The notes under the pieces are model-generated. The model was not told the DNA's origin. It was given only the letters and a program-made list of their open reading frames with translations, and made no database searches. From JALOLG01 sp963722415 (GTDB lineage Bacteria; Actinomycetota; Acidimicrobiia; Acidimicrobiales; Ilumatobacteraceae), in assembly GCA_963722415.1 (NCBI GenBank), contig CAVRNI010000039.1, forward strand, positions 258,315 through 322,314: 64,000 bases of DNA. Direction: 5' to 3'. Both the position numbers and the translations under genes were made by a program. Below, in pieces: positions 1 to 8,987 of the stretch. Numbering within the stretch: the first letter of the stretch is position 1; the number at the start of each line of letters is the position of its first letter.

Positions 1-1597
1 GGTCGATCGAGAACCGGCTGGCCTCGGGCAGCAGCTCGATCAGCCGCTCGGTCGTGAGGAACTCGTCGAGCCACGCCCACGCCGGGTCGGAGCGGGCGAA
101 CACCCCGACGTTCGCATCCCCGCCCTTGTCCCCCGAGCGGGCACCGACGACGCGACCGAACGGGGCGGGGGTCGTCGGCCCGTCGGGCGCAGCGGCGGCC
201 GGGCCGTCGGCCGGGATGACCGGGACGGGCCCGGACGGCGCAGTCGCCTCGATCTGGGTCGTGCGATCACCCACGTGCACGTACTGCGGCACGACGTCAC
301 GATCGATGAGCGCCGGGCGGTACACGCCGTACGGGCTCGCCGCGCTCGGTCCCCCGCCGACGCCGTACATCCCGGGGATGCTCGACAGCGCGGTCTCGAT
401 GACGGCGTCGGAGAACGCCCGGCCGACCTTGCGTTCGTCGGGATCCTTGACGGAGATCCGCCACAGCGCCGTCGCCTCCTCGTTCGTCGTCGGGTCGGGC
501 TTGTCGGTGCGCACGACGCGCGTCACGATCGAAGCGAAGTCGTCCGGGTCGTACGGGCACGCGGCCCAGAACGCGTCGGCGACGACCTTCGCCTTCCACT
601 CGACGTCGAGGCCGGTCAACGCGATCGCCATGTCGTTGCGATATCCGCCGAGCTCGTTCATGGCGACCTTGAGTGTCGACGGCGGGGGCTCGCCCTTGAC
701 GCCGTGGATGCGAACCCGGTCGGCCGCGATCTGATCGAGCTCGATCGTGTCGAACCGGGCGATCACGTCGGGTCCGAGGTACGCGGGTCCGCCGATCTCG
801 TACAGCAGCTGCGACGTGACGGTGCCGATCGACACCTGGCCGCCGGTGCCGTCGTGCTTGCCGACCACCGACGATCCGTCGGCGGCGACCTCGACCCACG
901 GGAAGCCGAGCCGCGCCATGCCCGGCACCTCGGCGAAGAACGAGTAGTTGCCACCCGTCGCCTGCGCGCTGCATTCGACGACGTGCCCGGCGACGACACC
1001 TCCGGCGAGGGCATCCCAGTCGTCGCGTGCCCAGCCGTGGTGCCACGCCGCGGGACCACAGGTGACGGCGGCGTCGGTGACGCGACCGGTGATCACGATG
1101 TCGGCGCCCTGGGCGAGGGCTTCGACGATGCCCCAGCACCCGAAGTAGGCGTTGGCGGTGATGAGCTTGGTGTGGTCACCGAGCTCACTCCCGTCGACGA
1201 ACGGGCGGATCGCGCCCGACGCCACGAGCTCGTCGATCCGTGGGAGCACGTCGTCGCCGTCGACGTACGCGATCACCGGTGCCAGCCCGAGTTTGGCGGC
1301 GACGTCCTGCACCGCCTCCGCGCACCCACGTGGGTCGAGCCCGCCCGCGTTCGACACGACCTTGATCGAGCGGTCGAGGCACGTCCCCATCACCTGCTCC
1401 ATCTGGGTGACGAACGTCCCGGCGAAGCCACCACCGGGGCGCCTGGCCCGGATCCGGCTCAGGATCAGCATCGTCAGTTCGGCCAGCCAGTCGCCGGTGA
1501 GCACGTCGATCGGGCCGCCTTCGACCATCTCGCGGGCACCTGCCAGGCGGTCGCCGAAGAACCCCGAGCAGTTGGCGATGCGGATCGGTTCGGTCAT
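1..1597 (-). CDS. AtuA family protein (DUF1446), 3' end outside window
   Basis: This is a homologue of acyclic terpene utilization protein AtuA, needed for growth on citronellol/geraniol-type compounds in Pseudomonas; its exact biochemical role is unsettled. The reading frame is open from ATG at 1597 to the window edge (532 codons). It begins MTEPIRIANCSGFFGDR, typical of DUF1446. Near the edge it shows GARSGDKGGDANVG, the signature of the C-terminal AtuA-like domain, so only a short C-terminal stretch is missing. It lies 17 bp after the carboxylase alpha gene on the same strand and is probably the last visible gene of a carboxylase-AtuA operon. That context supports a role in branched or terpenoid acyl-CoA breakdown. 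Confidence 0.88.
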   Translation of the reverse strand, partial: MTEPIRIANCSGFFGDRLAGAREMVEGGPIDVLTGDWLAELTMLILSRIRARRPGGGFAGTFVTQMEQVMGTCLDRSIKVVSNAGGLDPRGCAEAVQDVAAKLGLAPVIAYVDGDDVLPRIDELVASGAIRPFVDGSELGDHTKLITANAYFGCWGIVEALAQGADIVITGRVTDAAVTCGPAAWHHGWARDDWDALAGGVVAGHVVECSAQATGGNYSFFAEVPGMARLGFPWVEVAADGSSVVGKHDGTGGQVSIGTVTSQLLYEIGGPAYLGPDVIARFDTIELDQIAADRVRIHGVKGEPPPSTLKVAMNELGGYRNDMAIALTGLDVEWKAKVVADAFWAACPYDPDDFASIVTRVVRTDKPDPTTNEEATALWRISVKDPDERKVGRAFSDAVIETALSSIPGMYGVGGGPSAASPYGVYRPALIDRDVVPQYVHVGDRTTQIEATAPSGPVPVIPADGPAAAAPDGPTTPAPFGRVVGARSGDKGGDANVGVFARSDPAWAWLDEFLTTERLIELLPEASRFSID

Positions 1598-1614
1598 CCG
1601 TTCACGGCGCTCTC

Positions 1615-3664
1615 TCACTCCGCGACCTCGAGGACGACGAGCAGGTCGCCCGCATCCACGCGATCTCCGACGCCGATGCGGACCTCGGCGACGGTGGCCG
1701 CGGCCGCCGCGGTGATCTTGTGCTCCATCTTCATCGCTTCCAGCACGAGCAGCAATTGGCCTTCGGCCACCACGTCACCGGGCACGACGTGGACAGCGAT
1801 CACGGTCCCTGGCAACGGGGCGACCGGCCCGCTGCCGACGAGCTCGGCCGCGTGGTCGGCGAACCTCGCAGCCGGCCTCCACGTCGCGCTCCCACCCGCG
1901 GCTCGGGTGTGCCACGACTCGCCGCGCTGTCGCACGGTCACGAGCCGGCGGTATCCGTCCACCTCGAGCGCAAGCCGTTCGTCGTCCCGGTCGATGACGC
2001 GCACGGCGAGCCGCCGGCGCTCGTCCGGTCCGAGCGAGCCGTCGGCGGTGGGCGCGGGGAACGGCCCGACCCACACGTCGACCGATCTCGTGAAGTTTCG
2101 GCGTCCTGAGAGCGCCGAAACTTCACGAGATGGTGGGTTGATGACGTACTCGATGCGAGTGGTGCTCGCCGGTGCGCTCGTCGATCCAGGTTTGGCGCTG
2201 CCCCTGGATCCGCACGTTGCGCCACCCCGACGGGGCGAATTCCCACACGGCAGCCGTGGCGCGATCGGCGGCCTCGGCGGCGAGCACAGCGGCGATCAGG
2301 AGCGCCAACCGTTCGTCACCGGCCGGACCGACGGCGGTCAGGACCTCGGGATGACTGTCGAGGTACGACGTCGGCGTGCGGCCGGCGAGGAAGTCGGGCT
2401 CGCGCAGGATCGCGACGAGCGTGTCGACGTTGGTGCGCACGCCGGTGACGTCGGCGTCGGCGAGCGCCTTGGCCAGCATGGCCGCCGCCTGGTGGCGGTC
2501 GCGTCCGTAGCCGATGACCTTGGCGAGCAATGAGTCGTAGTCGGCCGACACGACTGAACCGGCGCGCGTGCCGCTATCGACGCGCACGCGGTGGCCGATC
2601 TCGAAACCCGTGATCTCGCCCGTCGAGGGCAGCCACCCCGCGGCCGGGTCCTCGGCGACGATGCGGGCCTCGATCACACTCGCATCGCGGTGCATGTCGA
2701 TCGCTTCCTGCGGCCACGGCAGCGGCTCGCCGTCGGCGACGCGGAGCTGCAGTTCGACGAGGTCGACGCCGAACCTCCACTCCGTCACCGGGTGCTCGAC
2801 CTGCAGGCGCGTGTTGACCTCGAGGAAGTTGATCGTGCCGTCATCACCGACGAGGAACTCGACGGTGCCGGCGTTCTCGTAACCGACATGGCGAGCGAGC
2901 GCGAGCGCGCCGTCCAACAACGCCTGCCGGGTCTCGCCGGAGATGCTCGGCGACGGCGTCTCCTCGATGATCTTCTGGTTGCGGCGCTGGATCGAACACT
3001 CGCGCTCGCCGTAGTGGACCACGTTGCCGTGCCGATCGCCCATGATCTGGACCTCGACGTGATGCCCGTGCTCGATGTACGGCTCGATGAAGACGCGACC
3101 ATCGCCGAACGCGGACTCGGCCTCGCGTGCCGCCGACTCGACGGCCGCGGCGAGCTCGGACTCGTCGCGCACGACACGCATCCCCCGGCCGCCACCTCCG
3201 GCCGCCGCCTTCACGAGCACCGGCATCGTGAGACCGGTCGGCACCGCGCCCGGCGCGGCGTCGTGGATCGGCGTGGTCGGGACGCCCGCTTCGATCGCCG
3301 CCTTCTTCGCCGCCACCTTGTCGCCGAGCAGGGCGATCTGATCGGGGGTCGGCCCGACCCAGATCAACCCGGCGTCGATCACGGACCGTGCGAACGTCGC
3401 GCTCTCGGCGAGGAAGCCGTAGCCGGGGTGGACCGCGTCGCATCCGGTGTCGAGCGCGGCCTGCAGCACAGCATCCCCACGGAGGTACGACTCGGCCGGG
3501 CTCGACCCACCGAGCGCCACGGCGAGGTCGACCGAGTCGACGTGCAGCGCGTTGCGGTCGGGCTCGGCGTACACGCCGACCGTCTCGATGCCCATCTCGC
3601 GGGCCGTCGCCGCGATCCGCACGGCGATCTCGCCGCGATTGGCGATGAGCAGGCGGCGGATCAT
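1615..3664 (-). CDS. acyl-CoA carboxylase alpha subunit (biotin carboxylase + BCCP), frameshifted
   Basis: This subunit carboxylates its own biotin with ATP and bicarbonate for the partner carboxyltransferase. The N-terminal part starts MIRRLLIANRGEIAVRIA at 3664 and contains the ATP-grasp glycine loop (AGGGGRGMR). The C-terminal part ends in a biotinyl domain with EAMKMEH; the biotin lysine codon is at about 1729-1731. The two parts are in different frames. Near 2155-2162 one extra base turns an expected EHHRIEYV into EHHSHRV and leads to a TGA at 2123. Dropping that base restores about 680 codons, normal for the family. A 47-bp palindromic repeat (2085-2131) lies inside the linker and is read through without a stop. 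The ATG overlaps the carboxyltransferase stop (TGATG), implying translational coupling. The substrate is probably a geranyl-CoA or 3-methylcrotonyl-CoA type, by context. Confidence 0.85.
2085..2131. repeat. 47-bp palindromic repeat, copy 1 (inside carboxylase alpha gene)
   Basis: Two perfect 19-nt inverted arms (2085-2103 and 2113-2131) flank a 9-nt spacer. The arm reads ATCTCGTGAAGTTTCGGCG. A second copy with one base lost and one changed lies at 27078-27122 between convergent genes. Here the element sits in the linker between biotin carboxylase and biotinyl domain. It adds about 16 residues in the BCCP frame with no stop codon. It behaves like a REP/BIME or small MITE-type repeat; mobility is inferred. 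Confidence 0.8.
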
Positions 3665-5280
3665 CAGTGGCGCCAGATCCCGTACTCGCGAGTGCCCTCG
3701 ACGACGTTGCTGTGCGCGGCCGAGATCGCCATCGCCAGGACGGTCCGGGTGTCGCGCGGGTGGATGATCCCGTCGTCCCAGACGCGCCCCGTCGCGTAGA
3801 GCGCCGTCGATTCGCCTTCGATCTGCGCCTCGAGCGCTCCCGTCTGCGCGGCGAGCGCCTCCTCGTCGACATCGACCCCTCGGCCGGCCGCCGCGTTGCG
3901 GGCGACGATGTCCATCACGCCGGCGAGCTGCTTCGGTCCCATGACGGCGATGCGGTGATTCGGCCACGTGAAGATGAACCGCGGGTCGTAGGCCTTGCCC
4001 GACATCCCGTAGTTGCCGGCGCCGTAGCTGGCGCCGACCATCATCACGAAGTGCGGCACCGTCGAGTTCGACACCGCGTTGATGAGCTTGGCGCCGTGCT
4101 TGATGATGCCGCGCTGCTCGGCCTTCGAGCCGACCATGAAGCCGGTGATGTTCTGGAAGAAGACGAGCGGGGTGTCGATGCGGTTGCACAGCTGGATGAA
4201 CTGCGCCCCCTTCTCGGCCTCCTCCGAGAACAGGATCCCGTTGTTGGCGAGCACGCCGACCGGGAACCCGCAGATCGAGCCCCAGCCACACACGAGTTGG
4301 CTGCCGTAGAGCGGCTTGAACTCCTCGAACCGGCTGCCGTCGAGCACCCTGGCGAGGATCTCGCGCACATCGAACGGCACCCGCACGTCCGCCGACGCAC
4401 AACCGGGTAGCTCCTCGGTGTCGTACAGCGGCGGGTCGGCGGGTTCGCTCGGGCCCGGGCCGAGCTTGCGCCAGCGCAGGTGACGCACGATGTCGCGGCC
4501 GATCCGCAGCGCATCCATCTCGTCGACGGCGAGGTAGTCCGACAGGCCGCTCGTGCGCGAGTGCATCTCGGCGCCGCCGAGCGTCTCCTCGTCGACGATC
4601 TCGTCGATCGCCATCTTCACCAGCGGCGGACCGCCGAGGTATGCGGTGCCGCGGCCCTTCACCATCACCACGTAGTCGCTCATGCCGGGGACGTAGGCAC
4701 CACCGGCGGTCGCCGGTCCGAACCCGAGCGTGATCGAAGGGATCCCCATTCTGGAGAGCTGGGTGAGGTTCTTGAAGCCGGCGCCACCCGGCACGAAGAT
4801 GTCGGCCTGCCGCGGCAGGTCGGCGCCGGCCGACTCGTTGAGCGTGATCACCGGCAGGCGGTTGCGCCGGATGATCTCGTAGAGGCGGGCGCTCTTGGTC
4901 AACGTCGTCGGATTCGTCGAGCCACCGCGATACGTCATGTCGGTGCCGCTGATCGCGACCTCGACACCCTCGACGACGCCGATCCCGGACACCGTGCCGG
5001 CGCCGATCGGATCCTGCGTACCCCACGCCGCCAGCGGGCTGAGCTCGAGGAACGCCGAGTTCGGATCGACGAGTGCTTCGATCCGTTCGCGCACGAGCAT
5101 CTTGCCGCGGGCGCGATGGCGGTCGACGTAGCGCTGGCCGCCGATCGAGGGCACCGCGGCCAGCTGCGCCTCGACCTGCGCCCACAGCGCGTTCATCGCG
5201 TCGAGGTTCGACGTGTAGTCGTCGGAGCGGGTGTCGAGTTTGCTGCGCAGTGTCGGGCCACGACCGGAGACGTCAGTCAC
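3664..5280 (-). CDS. acyl-CoA carboxylase carboxyltransferase (beta) subunit
   Basis: It transfers carboxyl from biotin to an acyl-CoA and works with the alpha subunit encoded next to it. The protein has 538 residues, the length of geranyl-CoA carboxylase AtuC and close to methylcrotonyl-CoA carboxylase beta. Family features visible are RHRARGKMLVRERIE near residue 54, the acyl-CoA site around GPATAGGAYVPGMSDY, and the C-terminal GMSGKAYDPRF and QRGIIKHGAKL segments. The stop overlaps the alpha-subunit start by one base. Together with AtuA downstream, this suggests geranyl-CoA- or methylcrotonyl-CoA-type carboxylation; sequence alone cannot tell which. The 101-bp gap to the divergent gene at 5382 should hold both promoters. 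Confidence 0.9.
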   Translation of the reverse strand: MTDVSGRGPTLRSKLDTRSDDYTSNLDAMNALWAQVEAQLAAVPSIGGQRYVDRHRARGKMLVRERIEALVDPNSAFLELSPLAAWGTQDPIGAGTVSGIGVVEGVEVAISGTDMTYRGGSTNPTTLTKSARLYEIIRRNRLPVITLNESAGADLPRQADIFVPGGAGFKNLTQLSRMGIPSITLGFGPATAGGAYVPGMSDYVVMVKGRGTAYLGGPPLVKMAIDEIVDEETLGGAEMHSRTSGLSDYLAVDEMDALRIGRDIVRHLRWRKLGPGPSEPADPPLYDTEELPGCASADVRVPFDVREILARVLDGSRFEEFKPLYGSQLVCGWGSICGFPVGVLANNGILFSEEAEKGAQFIQLCNRIDTPLVFFQNITGFMVGSKAEQRGIIKHGAKLINAVSNSTVPHFVMMVGASYGAGNYGMSGKAYDPRFIFTWPNHRIAVMGPKQLAGVMDIVARNAAAGRGVDVDEEALAAQTGALEAQIEGESTALYATGRVWDDGIIHPRDTRTVLAMAISAAHSNVVEGTREYGIWRH

Positions 5281-5381
5281 GGGTCACCCCCTCCGTCGCC
5301 TTCGGCCCCACATCGGAGCGACGATACGTTGTGCCCGGACATCGGGACGAACACGCGGGGACGAGCACGAAAGGGGTGTCG

Positions 5382-6170
5382 ATGAGCGTGCGCGACGTGG
5401 CCAGCGACCTGCTCGCCGAGCACGACGCACTCGACGCGATCGTCGCCCCGCTGCCCGACGACCAGTGGGGCGCGCCGACGCCGAGCCCGGGCTGGACCGT
5501 CGCCGACCAGATCGGGCACCTCACCTACTTCGACGGCACCGCGGCGCTGGCGATCACCGACCCCGACGCGTTCGCGGCGTCGAAGGACGCGCTGTTCACG
5601 TCGTACGACGGCGGCGAGACGCTCACGCTCGGCCTGTATCGGACGATGTCACCCGCTGAGTTGCTGGCGGCGTGGCGCGAGAATCGACGGCTGCTCGCCG
5701 ACGCGATCGCCACGCTCGCCGACGACTCGCGGGTGGTGTGGTACGGACCGTCGATGGGCGCCAAGTCGTTCGTGACGGCGCGGCTGATGGAGACGTGGGC
5801 GCACGGCCAGGACATCGTCGACACCGTCGGAGCCGAGCGACAGCCGACCGACCGGCTCCGCCACGTCGCCCAGATCGGGTTCATCACCCGTGGCTGGTCG
5901 TACGTCAACCGCGGCCTGGAGCCGCCGGACGTGCCGGTGTTCGTGGAGCTCACGGCACCGTCGGGTGCGACGTGGACGTGGGGTCCCGACGACGCCGCCG
6001 AACGCGTCACGGGTCCGGCGGAGGACTTCTGCCTTGTCGTCACACAACGGCGGCATGTCGACGACACCGCGCTGCGCGTCGAAGGCGATGTCGCCAGGGA
6101 GTGGCTGCTCTACGCCCAGGCGTTCGCCGGCGCCGCGACCGACGGACCGGCGCCGAGGACCGCGACGTGA
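5382..6170 (+). CDS. TIGR03084 family (maleylpyruvate isomerase N-terminal/DinB-fold) protein
   Basis: A 262-residue protein of the TIGR03084 family, which shares the DinB-like four-helix metal-binding fold of mycothiol-dependent isomerases. No reaction is established for the family. The start ATG at 5382 follows AAAGGGG at about 5371. The N-terminal part shows SPGWTVADQIGHLTYFD, with the first presumed metal His. The middle has METWAHGQDI, a second conserved His in the family. Members often sit beside AtuA/acyl-CoA carboxylase genes in actinobacteria, as here in divergent orientation. The GTGA overlap with the next gene suggests co-translation. Confidence 0.82.
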   Translation: MSVRDVASDLLAEHDALDAIVAPLPDDQWGAPTPSPGWTVADQIGHLTYFDGTAALAITDPDAFAASKDALFTSYDGGETLTLGLYRTMSPAELLAAWRENRRLLADAIATLADDSRVVWYGPSMGAKSFVTARLMETWAHGQDIVDTVGAERQPTDRLRHVAQIGFITRGWSYVNRGLEPPDVPVFVELTAPSGATWTWGPDDAAERVTGPAEDFCLVVTQRRHVDDTALRVEGDVAREWLLYAQAFAGAATDGPAPRTAT

Positions 6171-7070
6171 CCGCGACACTCGACTGGTACGGCTGCGCGA
6201 CGTTCCGCCTGCGGACCGGCGGGCTGACGATCTTCCTCGACGCGTACATCGACCGCGCCGACAACGCCGCCGGACCGCAACCACGCCAGCGTGCCGACGA
6301 CATCGACGTGTGCGATTGGGTCGTGATCGGGCACTCGCACTTCGATCACCTCTACGGCGCCGAGCGGATCATGGCCAACACCTCCGCCACGCTGATCGGC
6401 AGCTACGAGAGCGTACGGCTGATGGCCGAGGCCGGCGTCCCGGAGGAGCGCATGGTGTGCGTGGCCGGAGGCGAGACGGTCGAGCTCGGCAACGGACGTC
6501 ACGGTGTCGGTGTACCCGAGCCAGCACAGCTGCGTCTGGTCACACACCAAGATGCACGCCGCCGACGAGGTGTGCGTCGGCGATCTCGGCGTCAACTGGC
6601 ACGAGCAGCAGCGGCGGATGGCCGAGCTGATGCAGTTCGTCACGACGTCGCTGGCGCCACCTGCGATCGAGCACGTCATCGAGGCACGGTCCGGTCACAG
6701 CTCGCGCGGCGACGGCGGCGCGCTCGTCTACGTCTTCGACACTCCCGACGGCCGGCTGTTGTACCAGGACACGTCGGGCCACTGGAGCGGTGTCCTCCGC
6801 GACCTCCGACCCGACGTGGCGATCCTCGCCGCGGCCGGGCGAGGGAACATCGACGGTGAGCCGATCCAGGGTTCGCTCGCCGACTTCGTCGCCCGCCAGG
6901 TCGAGATGCTGCAGCCCCGGTCGGTCGTGCTCAGCCATCACGACGACTGGCTCCCGGGCTTCTCCATCGACACCGACGTCAACCCGATCCGCGAAGCAAT
7001 CGACCGCGTCGCCCCCGGCACGCGCCTGCTCGAGCTCGGCTACGTCGACGCCACCCCGATCCTCCCCTGA
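6167..7070 (+). CDS. metallo-beta-lactamase-fold hydrolase, frameshifted
   Basis: A probable Zn-dependent hydrolase of the UlaG-like beta-lactamase fold. The N-terminal half carries DWVVIGHSHFDHLYGAE, a clear HxHxDH metal motif. The C-terminal half shows LSHHDDW, the second His region. The frame changes near 6490-6503: the first frame reads ELGNGRHGVG, while the next frame reads DVTVSVYPSQHSCVW, the expected strand followed by a His. One extra base explains it. The GTG start overlaps the preceding stop (GTGA). The substrate is unknown. About 300 residues once repaired. Confidence 0.75.
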
Positions 7071-7095
7071 CGCATTCGCCCGCTCCGAATCGCGT

Positions 7096-7142
7096 TCTGG
7101 GCTGCTGATCCTTGCGACAGTCGAAAGAAATAGCAGCCCAGA
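7096..7142. terminator. 11-bp inverted repeat between convergent genes
   Basis: Arms TCTGGGCTGCT (7096-7106) and AGCAGCCCAGA (7132-7142) pair perfectly around a 25-nt loop, which holds a smaller CGAC-A-GTCG hairpin. It lies between the convergent metallo-hydrolase and YciI genes, so a bidirectional terminator is the simplest reading. No T-tract follows. The complex loop could also mark a repeat element or a structured RNA. Confidence 0.5.
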
Positions 7143-7181
7143 TGGCTCGGGGGCCAGCCCTCTCCTGTCCGACGGATCGGC

Positions 7182-7472
7182 TTAGGTGCGCCTGCCGTCG
7201 AGGCGGATCGTCCACGGGTCGATCGCGTCGATCACGAGATGCGTGTCGCGCCAGGGATCGTCGGCGAGCGTGGCGCGCACGGCGTCCTCCGACTCGGCCT
7301 CGACGGCGAGAACCACGCGGTGTTCGTCCGCGAGCGGCCCGCCCAGGACGACGAACCCCGCGTCGACGAGGCCGTCCATGAAGGCCGCGTGGGCCAGCCA
7401 GCCGGACTGCTCCTCCAAGGGCCGGGACGGATCCCATTCGGGGCCGGTGCGCTGGATGAGGACGAGGAACAT
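7182..7472 (-). CDS. YciI-like protein
   Basis: A small dimeric alpha/beta-barrel fold protein of the YciI family; related domains occur in ECF sigma-linked and degradation enzymes, but no activity can be assigned here. It begins MFLVLIQRTGPEWD and shows the typical central GGPLADE and C-terminal DPWRDTHLVIDAIDPW. The ATG at 7472 is preceded by GGGG at good spacing; a GTG at 7478 would add two residues. It is convergent with the upstream gene and alone on its strand. Length of 96 residues is normal for the family. Confidence 0.8.
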   Translation of the reverse strand: MFLVLIQRTGPEWDPSRPLEEQSGWLAHAAFMDGLVDAGFVVLGGPLADEHRVVLAVEAESEDAVRATLADDPWRDTHLVIDAIDPWTIRLDGRRT

Positions 7473-7538
7473 GGCCACGCCCCGTTTCTACCGCATGACG
7501 GGGTTTGTTGCCCGGGGTGCGTGGGAAAGGGTTACGGC

Positions 7539-7970
7539 ATGAGAATCCGACTCGCCCACGGGGCACTGGTTGCTGCGCTGTTCACGATCGCGGCCTGTGA
7601 CGACGACACCCAGGACTCGATCGAATCCGACGTCGAGAGTGCCATCACCGAGGTCGGCGAGGCGGTGGACGAAGCAGCCGAAGATGCCGGCGAAGCTGCC
7701 GCCCGCAATCTCGCCACGCAACAGGGTGAGGAGCAGTTCACGAATGCCGGGCACCCGCTCGACGGACCCCTCACGTGCGAGGCCACCGTGGCGGACGGTG
7801 TCGACCAGATCGACATCAGCTGCACCGGCACGACCCAGGACGGCGGCGCCGCCGAGCTCACGGGAACGACGAGTGAGATCCCGGGGGCATCGGTCGTCAC
7901 CCTCGACGGGGAGTTCACCGGCACCGTTGACGGCGAAGAGGTCTTCACCACCGAACGCCTCGGCGGCTGA
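7539..7970 (+). CDS. putative lipoprotein of unknown function
   Basis: 143 residues beginning MRIRLAHGALVAALFTIAAC, a typical lipoprotein signal with the lipobox Cys at about residue 20. The mature part is very acidic (DDDTQDSIESDVESAITEVG), with a predicted helix. A conserved-looking C-terminal beta domain follows (LTCEATVADGVDQIDISC...), containing two further Cys that could pair. Probably anchored on the outer face of the membrane. The overall pattern resembles actinobacterial DUF4333-like lipoproteins, but I do not assign a family. Monocistronic by spacing. Confidence 0.7.
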   Translation: MRIRLAHGALVAALFTIAACDDDTQDSIESDVESAITEVGEAVDEAAEDAGEAAARNLATQQGEEQFTNAGHPLDGPLTCEATVADGVDQIDISCTGTTQDGGAAELTGTTSEIPGASVVTLDGEFTGTVDGEEVFTTERLGG

Positions 7971-8050
7971 TCGAGCCGTTACGTGGGCCTCGGTCACCGC
8001 CTTCCGCGTGGCACGCGGAGGACGGTGACCAAGACGGGGGTGGTGACGAG

Positions 8051-8197
8051 TTAGCGGCGTTCCAGGAACGCCCGGGGGGACCGGCGGCGGAGCGCGCTCA
8101 GCCAGACGTCAGCGGGGCGGCCGAGGAAGTAGGCCGGCGATCCGGCGGCGCGTGATGTCATCGAGGCCGGAGTGGGGGAAGTGGAACGGCGGTACAT
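8051..8197 (-). CDS. small protein, RPADVWL family copy 1
   Basis: A 48-residue protein ending in a conserved block SPAYFLGRPADVWLSALRRR followed by a basic tail. The same block (SPAY, then RPADVWL, then AL and RR) occurs in the 47-residue protein at 9753-9896. Sharing at residue level between two tiny ORFs argues that both are real. It lies downstream of the SnoaL-like gene on the same strand, 147 bp away. No transmembrane segment is evident; the conserved part could form an amphipathic helix. I do not recognise the family. Start ATG at 8197 has only a weak ribosome-binding site. Confidence 0.6.
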   Translation of the reverse strand: MYRRSTSPTPASMTSRAAGSPAYFLGRPADVWLSALRRRSPRAFLERR

Positions 8198-8344
8198 GGG
8201 AGGTTCTCTTTCGTGTTGGCAACGTCGCCGGTGCGGCGTTGTGAGTACCTGGACCCGTACGCCGTGATCGAGATACCGGTTCTGCGGTGCGGCGTGACGT
8301 CTGTCATCGTCGCGACGCACGCCCATGTGCGCGGCTCCGGGTCG

Positions 8345-8902
8345 TCAGCTTCTGCGCTCGGCGCGCCGGGCCTGGCGACGCGCCTTGGCCATCCGGATGA
8401 GGTAGACGGGCGTCGGCGGCACCCAACCCAGCTGCTTGGCGGTACCGATGTCGTCTCGATTGGCCCAGTGCTCGATCACCTTGCCGTCGGCCAGACGGAA
8501 CCAGTGCGTCTGCGTCGTCGCGAACGTCCGACCCGTCGGAGGGAAGACAACACCGACCTCGCCGTCGGGGCCGTACTCGACCATCGGGCCGTGGTGGCGA
8601 CCGCTCATCGTGTTGTGGACGACGACGAGGTCGCCATCGGCCACCACCTCGTGGACCTCGAAATCGAGGTCGGCGAAGGCGGCGCGCAGCCACAGGGCGG
8701 TCGCGTAGAACCCGCGCGGACCCGGCTCCCGGGCCGCCGGCGGTTCGTCGACCGCCTCTCGGTTGACCGCGTCAGGGTGCACGACCCGCTCCAAGTCGGC
8801 CAGGTCGCCGGACGCCATGAGGAACATGCTGTCGACGCACACTTGCTTGGCTTCATCGAGGCTGAGCCCGGTTGCGGGGTGAGGGGTGGTGATCGTTTCC
8901 AT
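8345..8902 (-). CDS. SnoaL-like/ester cyclase family protein
   Basis: A 185-residue NTF2-fold protein of the SnoaL-like polyketide-cyclase/ester cyclase group. Visible features are the N-terminal helix, GFYATALWLRAAFADLDFEV and HTMSGRHHGPM-like strands, and the C-terminal THWFRLADGKVIEHWANRD, typical of the group. Members bind small hydrophobic ligands; no specific substrate is indicated. The chosen ATG at 8902 follows AGGAAGG. A longer frame would run into the divergent tetR gene. It is transcribed divergently from the TetR regulator at 8988, with an AT-rich intergenic region holding an inverted repeat, so TetR control is likely. Confidence 0.8.
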   Translation of the reverse strand: METITTPHPATGLSLDEAKQVCVDSMFLMASGDLADLERVVHPDAVNREAVDEPPAAREPGPRGFYATALWLRAAFADLDFEVHEVVADGDLVVVHNTMSGRHHGPMVEYGPDGEVGVVFPPTGRTFATTQTHWFRLADGKVIEHWANRDDIGTAKQLGWVPPTPVYLIRMAKARRQARRAERRS

Positions 8903-8953
8903 CGGAGCCTTCCTGTGCTCGGGTCGGTGGAGTAGAGTCGAGGTTGATCTACA

Positions 8954-8968
8954 TCCAACAATATTGGA
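8954..8968. promoter_or_regulatory. candidate TetR operator in divergent promoter region
   Basis: TCCAA-caata-TTGGA is a 5-bp perfect inverted repeat centred in an 85-bp, strikingly AT-rich gap between the SnoaL-like gene and the divergent tetR gene. Further partially symmetric bases lie on both sides (ATCTAC... and GATAGTTG). TetR-family regulators commonly bind such sites to control themselves and the divergent gene. Confidence 0.5.
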
Positions 8969-8987
8969 GATAGTTGAATATAAACGA

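Noticed and set aside
275..2533. Long plus-strand open frame opposite the AtuA and carboxylase genes
   Set aside because: Its translation is rich in Arg, Asp and His without any domain, typical of the complementary frame of a GC-rich gene; the minus strand carries the recognisable AtuA and BCCP motifs.
2591..4410. Plus-strand frames across the carboxylase region
   Set aside because: They are complementary-frame shadows; biotin carboxylase and carboxyltransferase motifs are on the minus strand.
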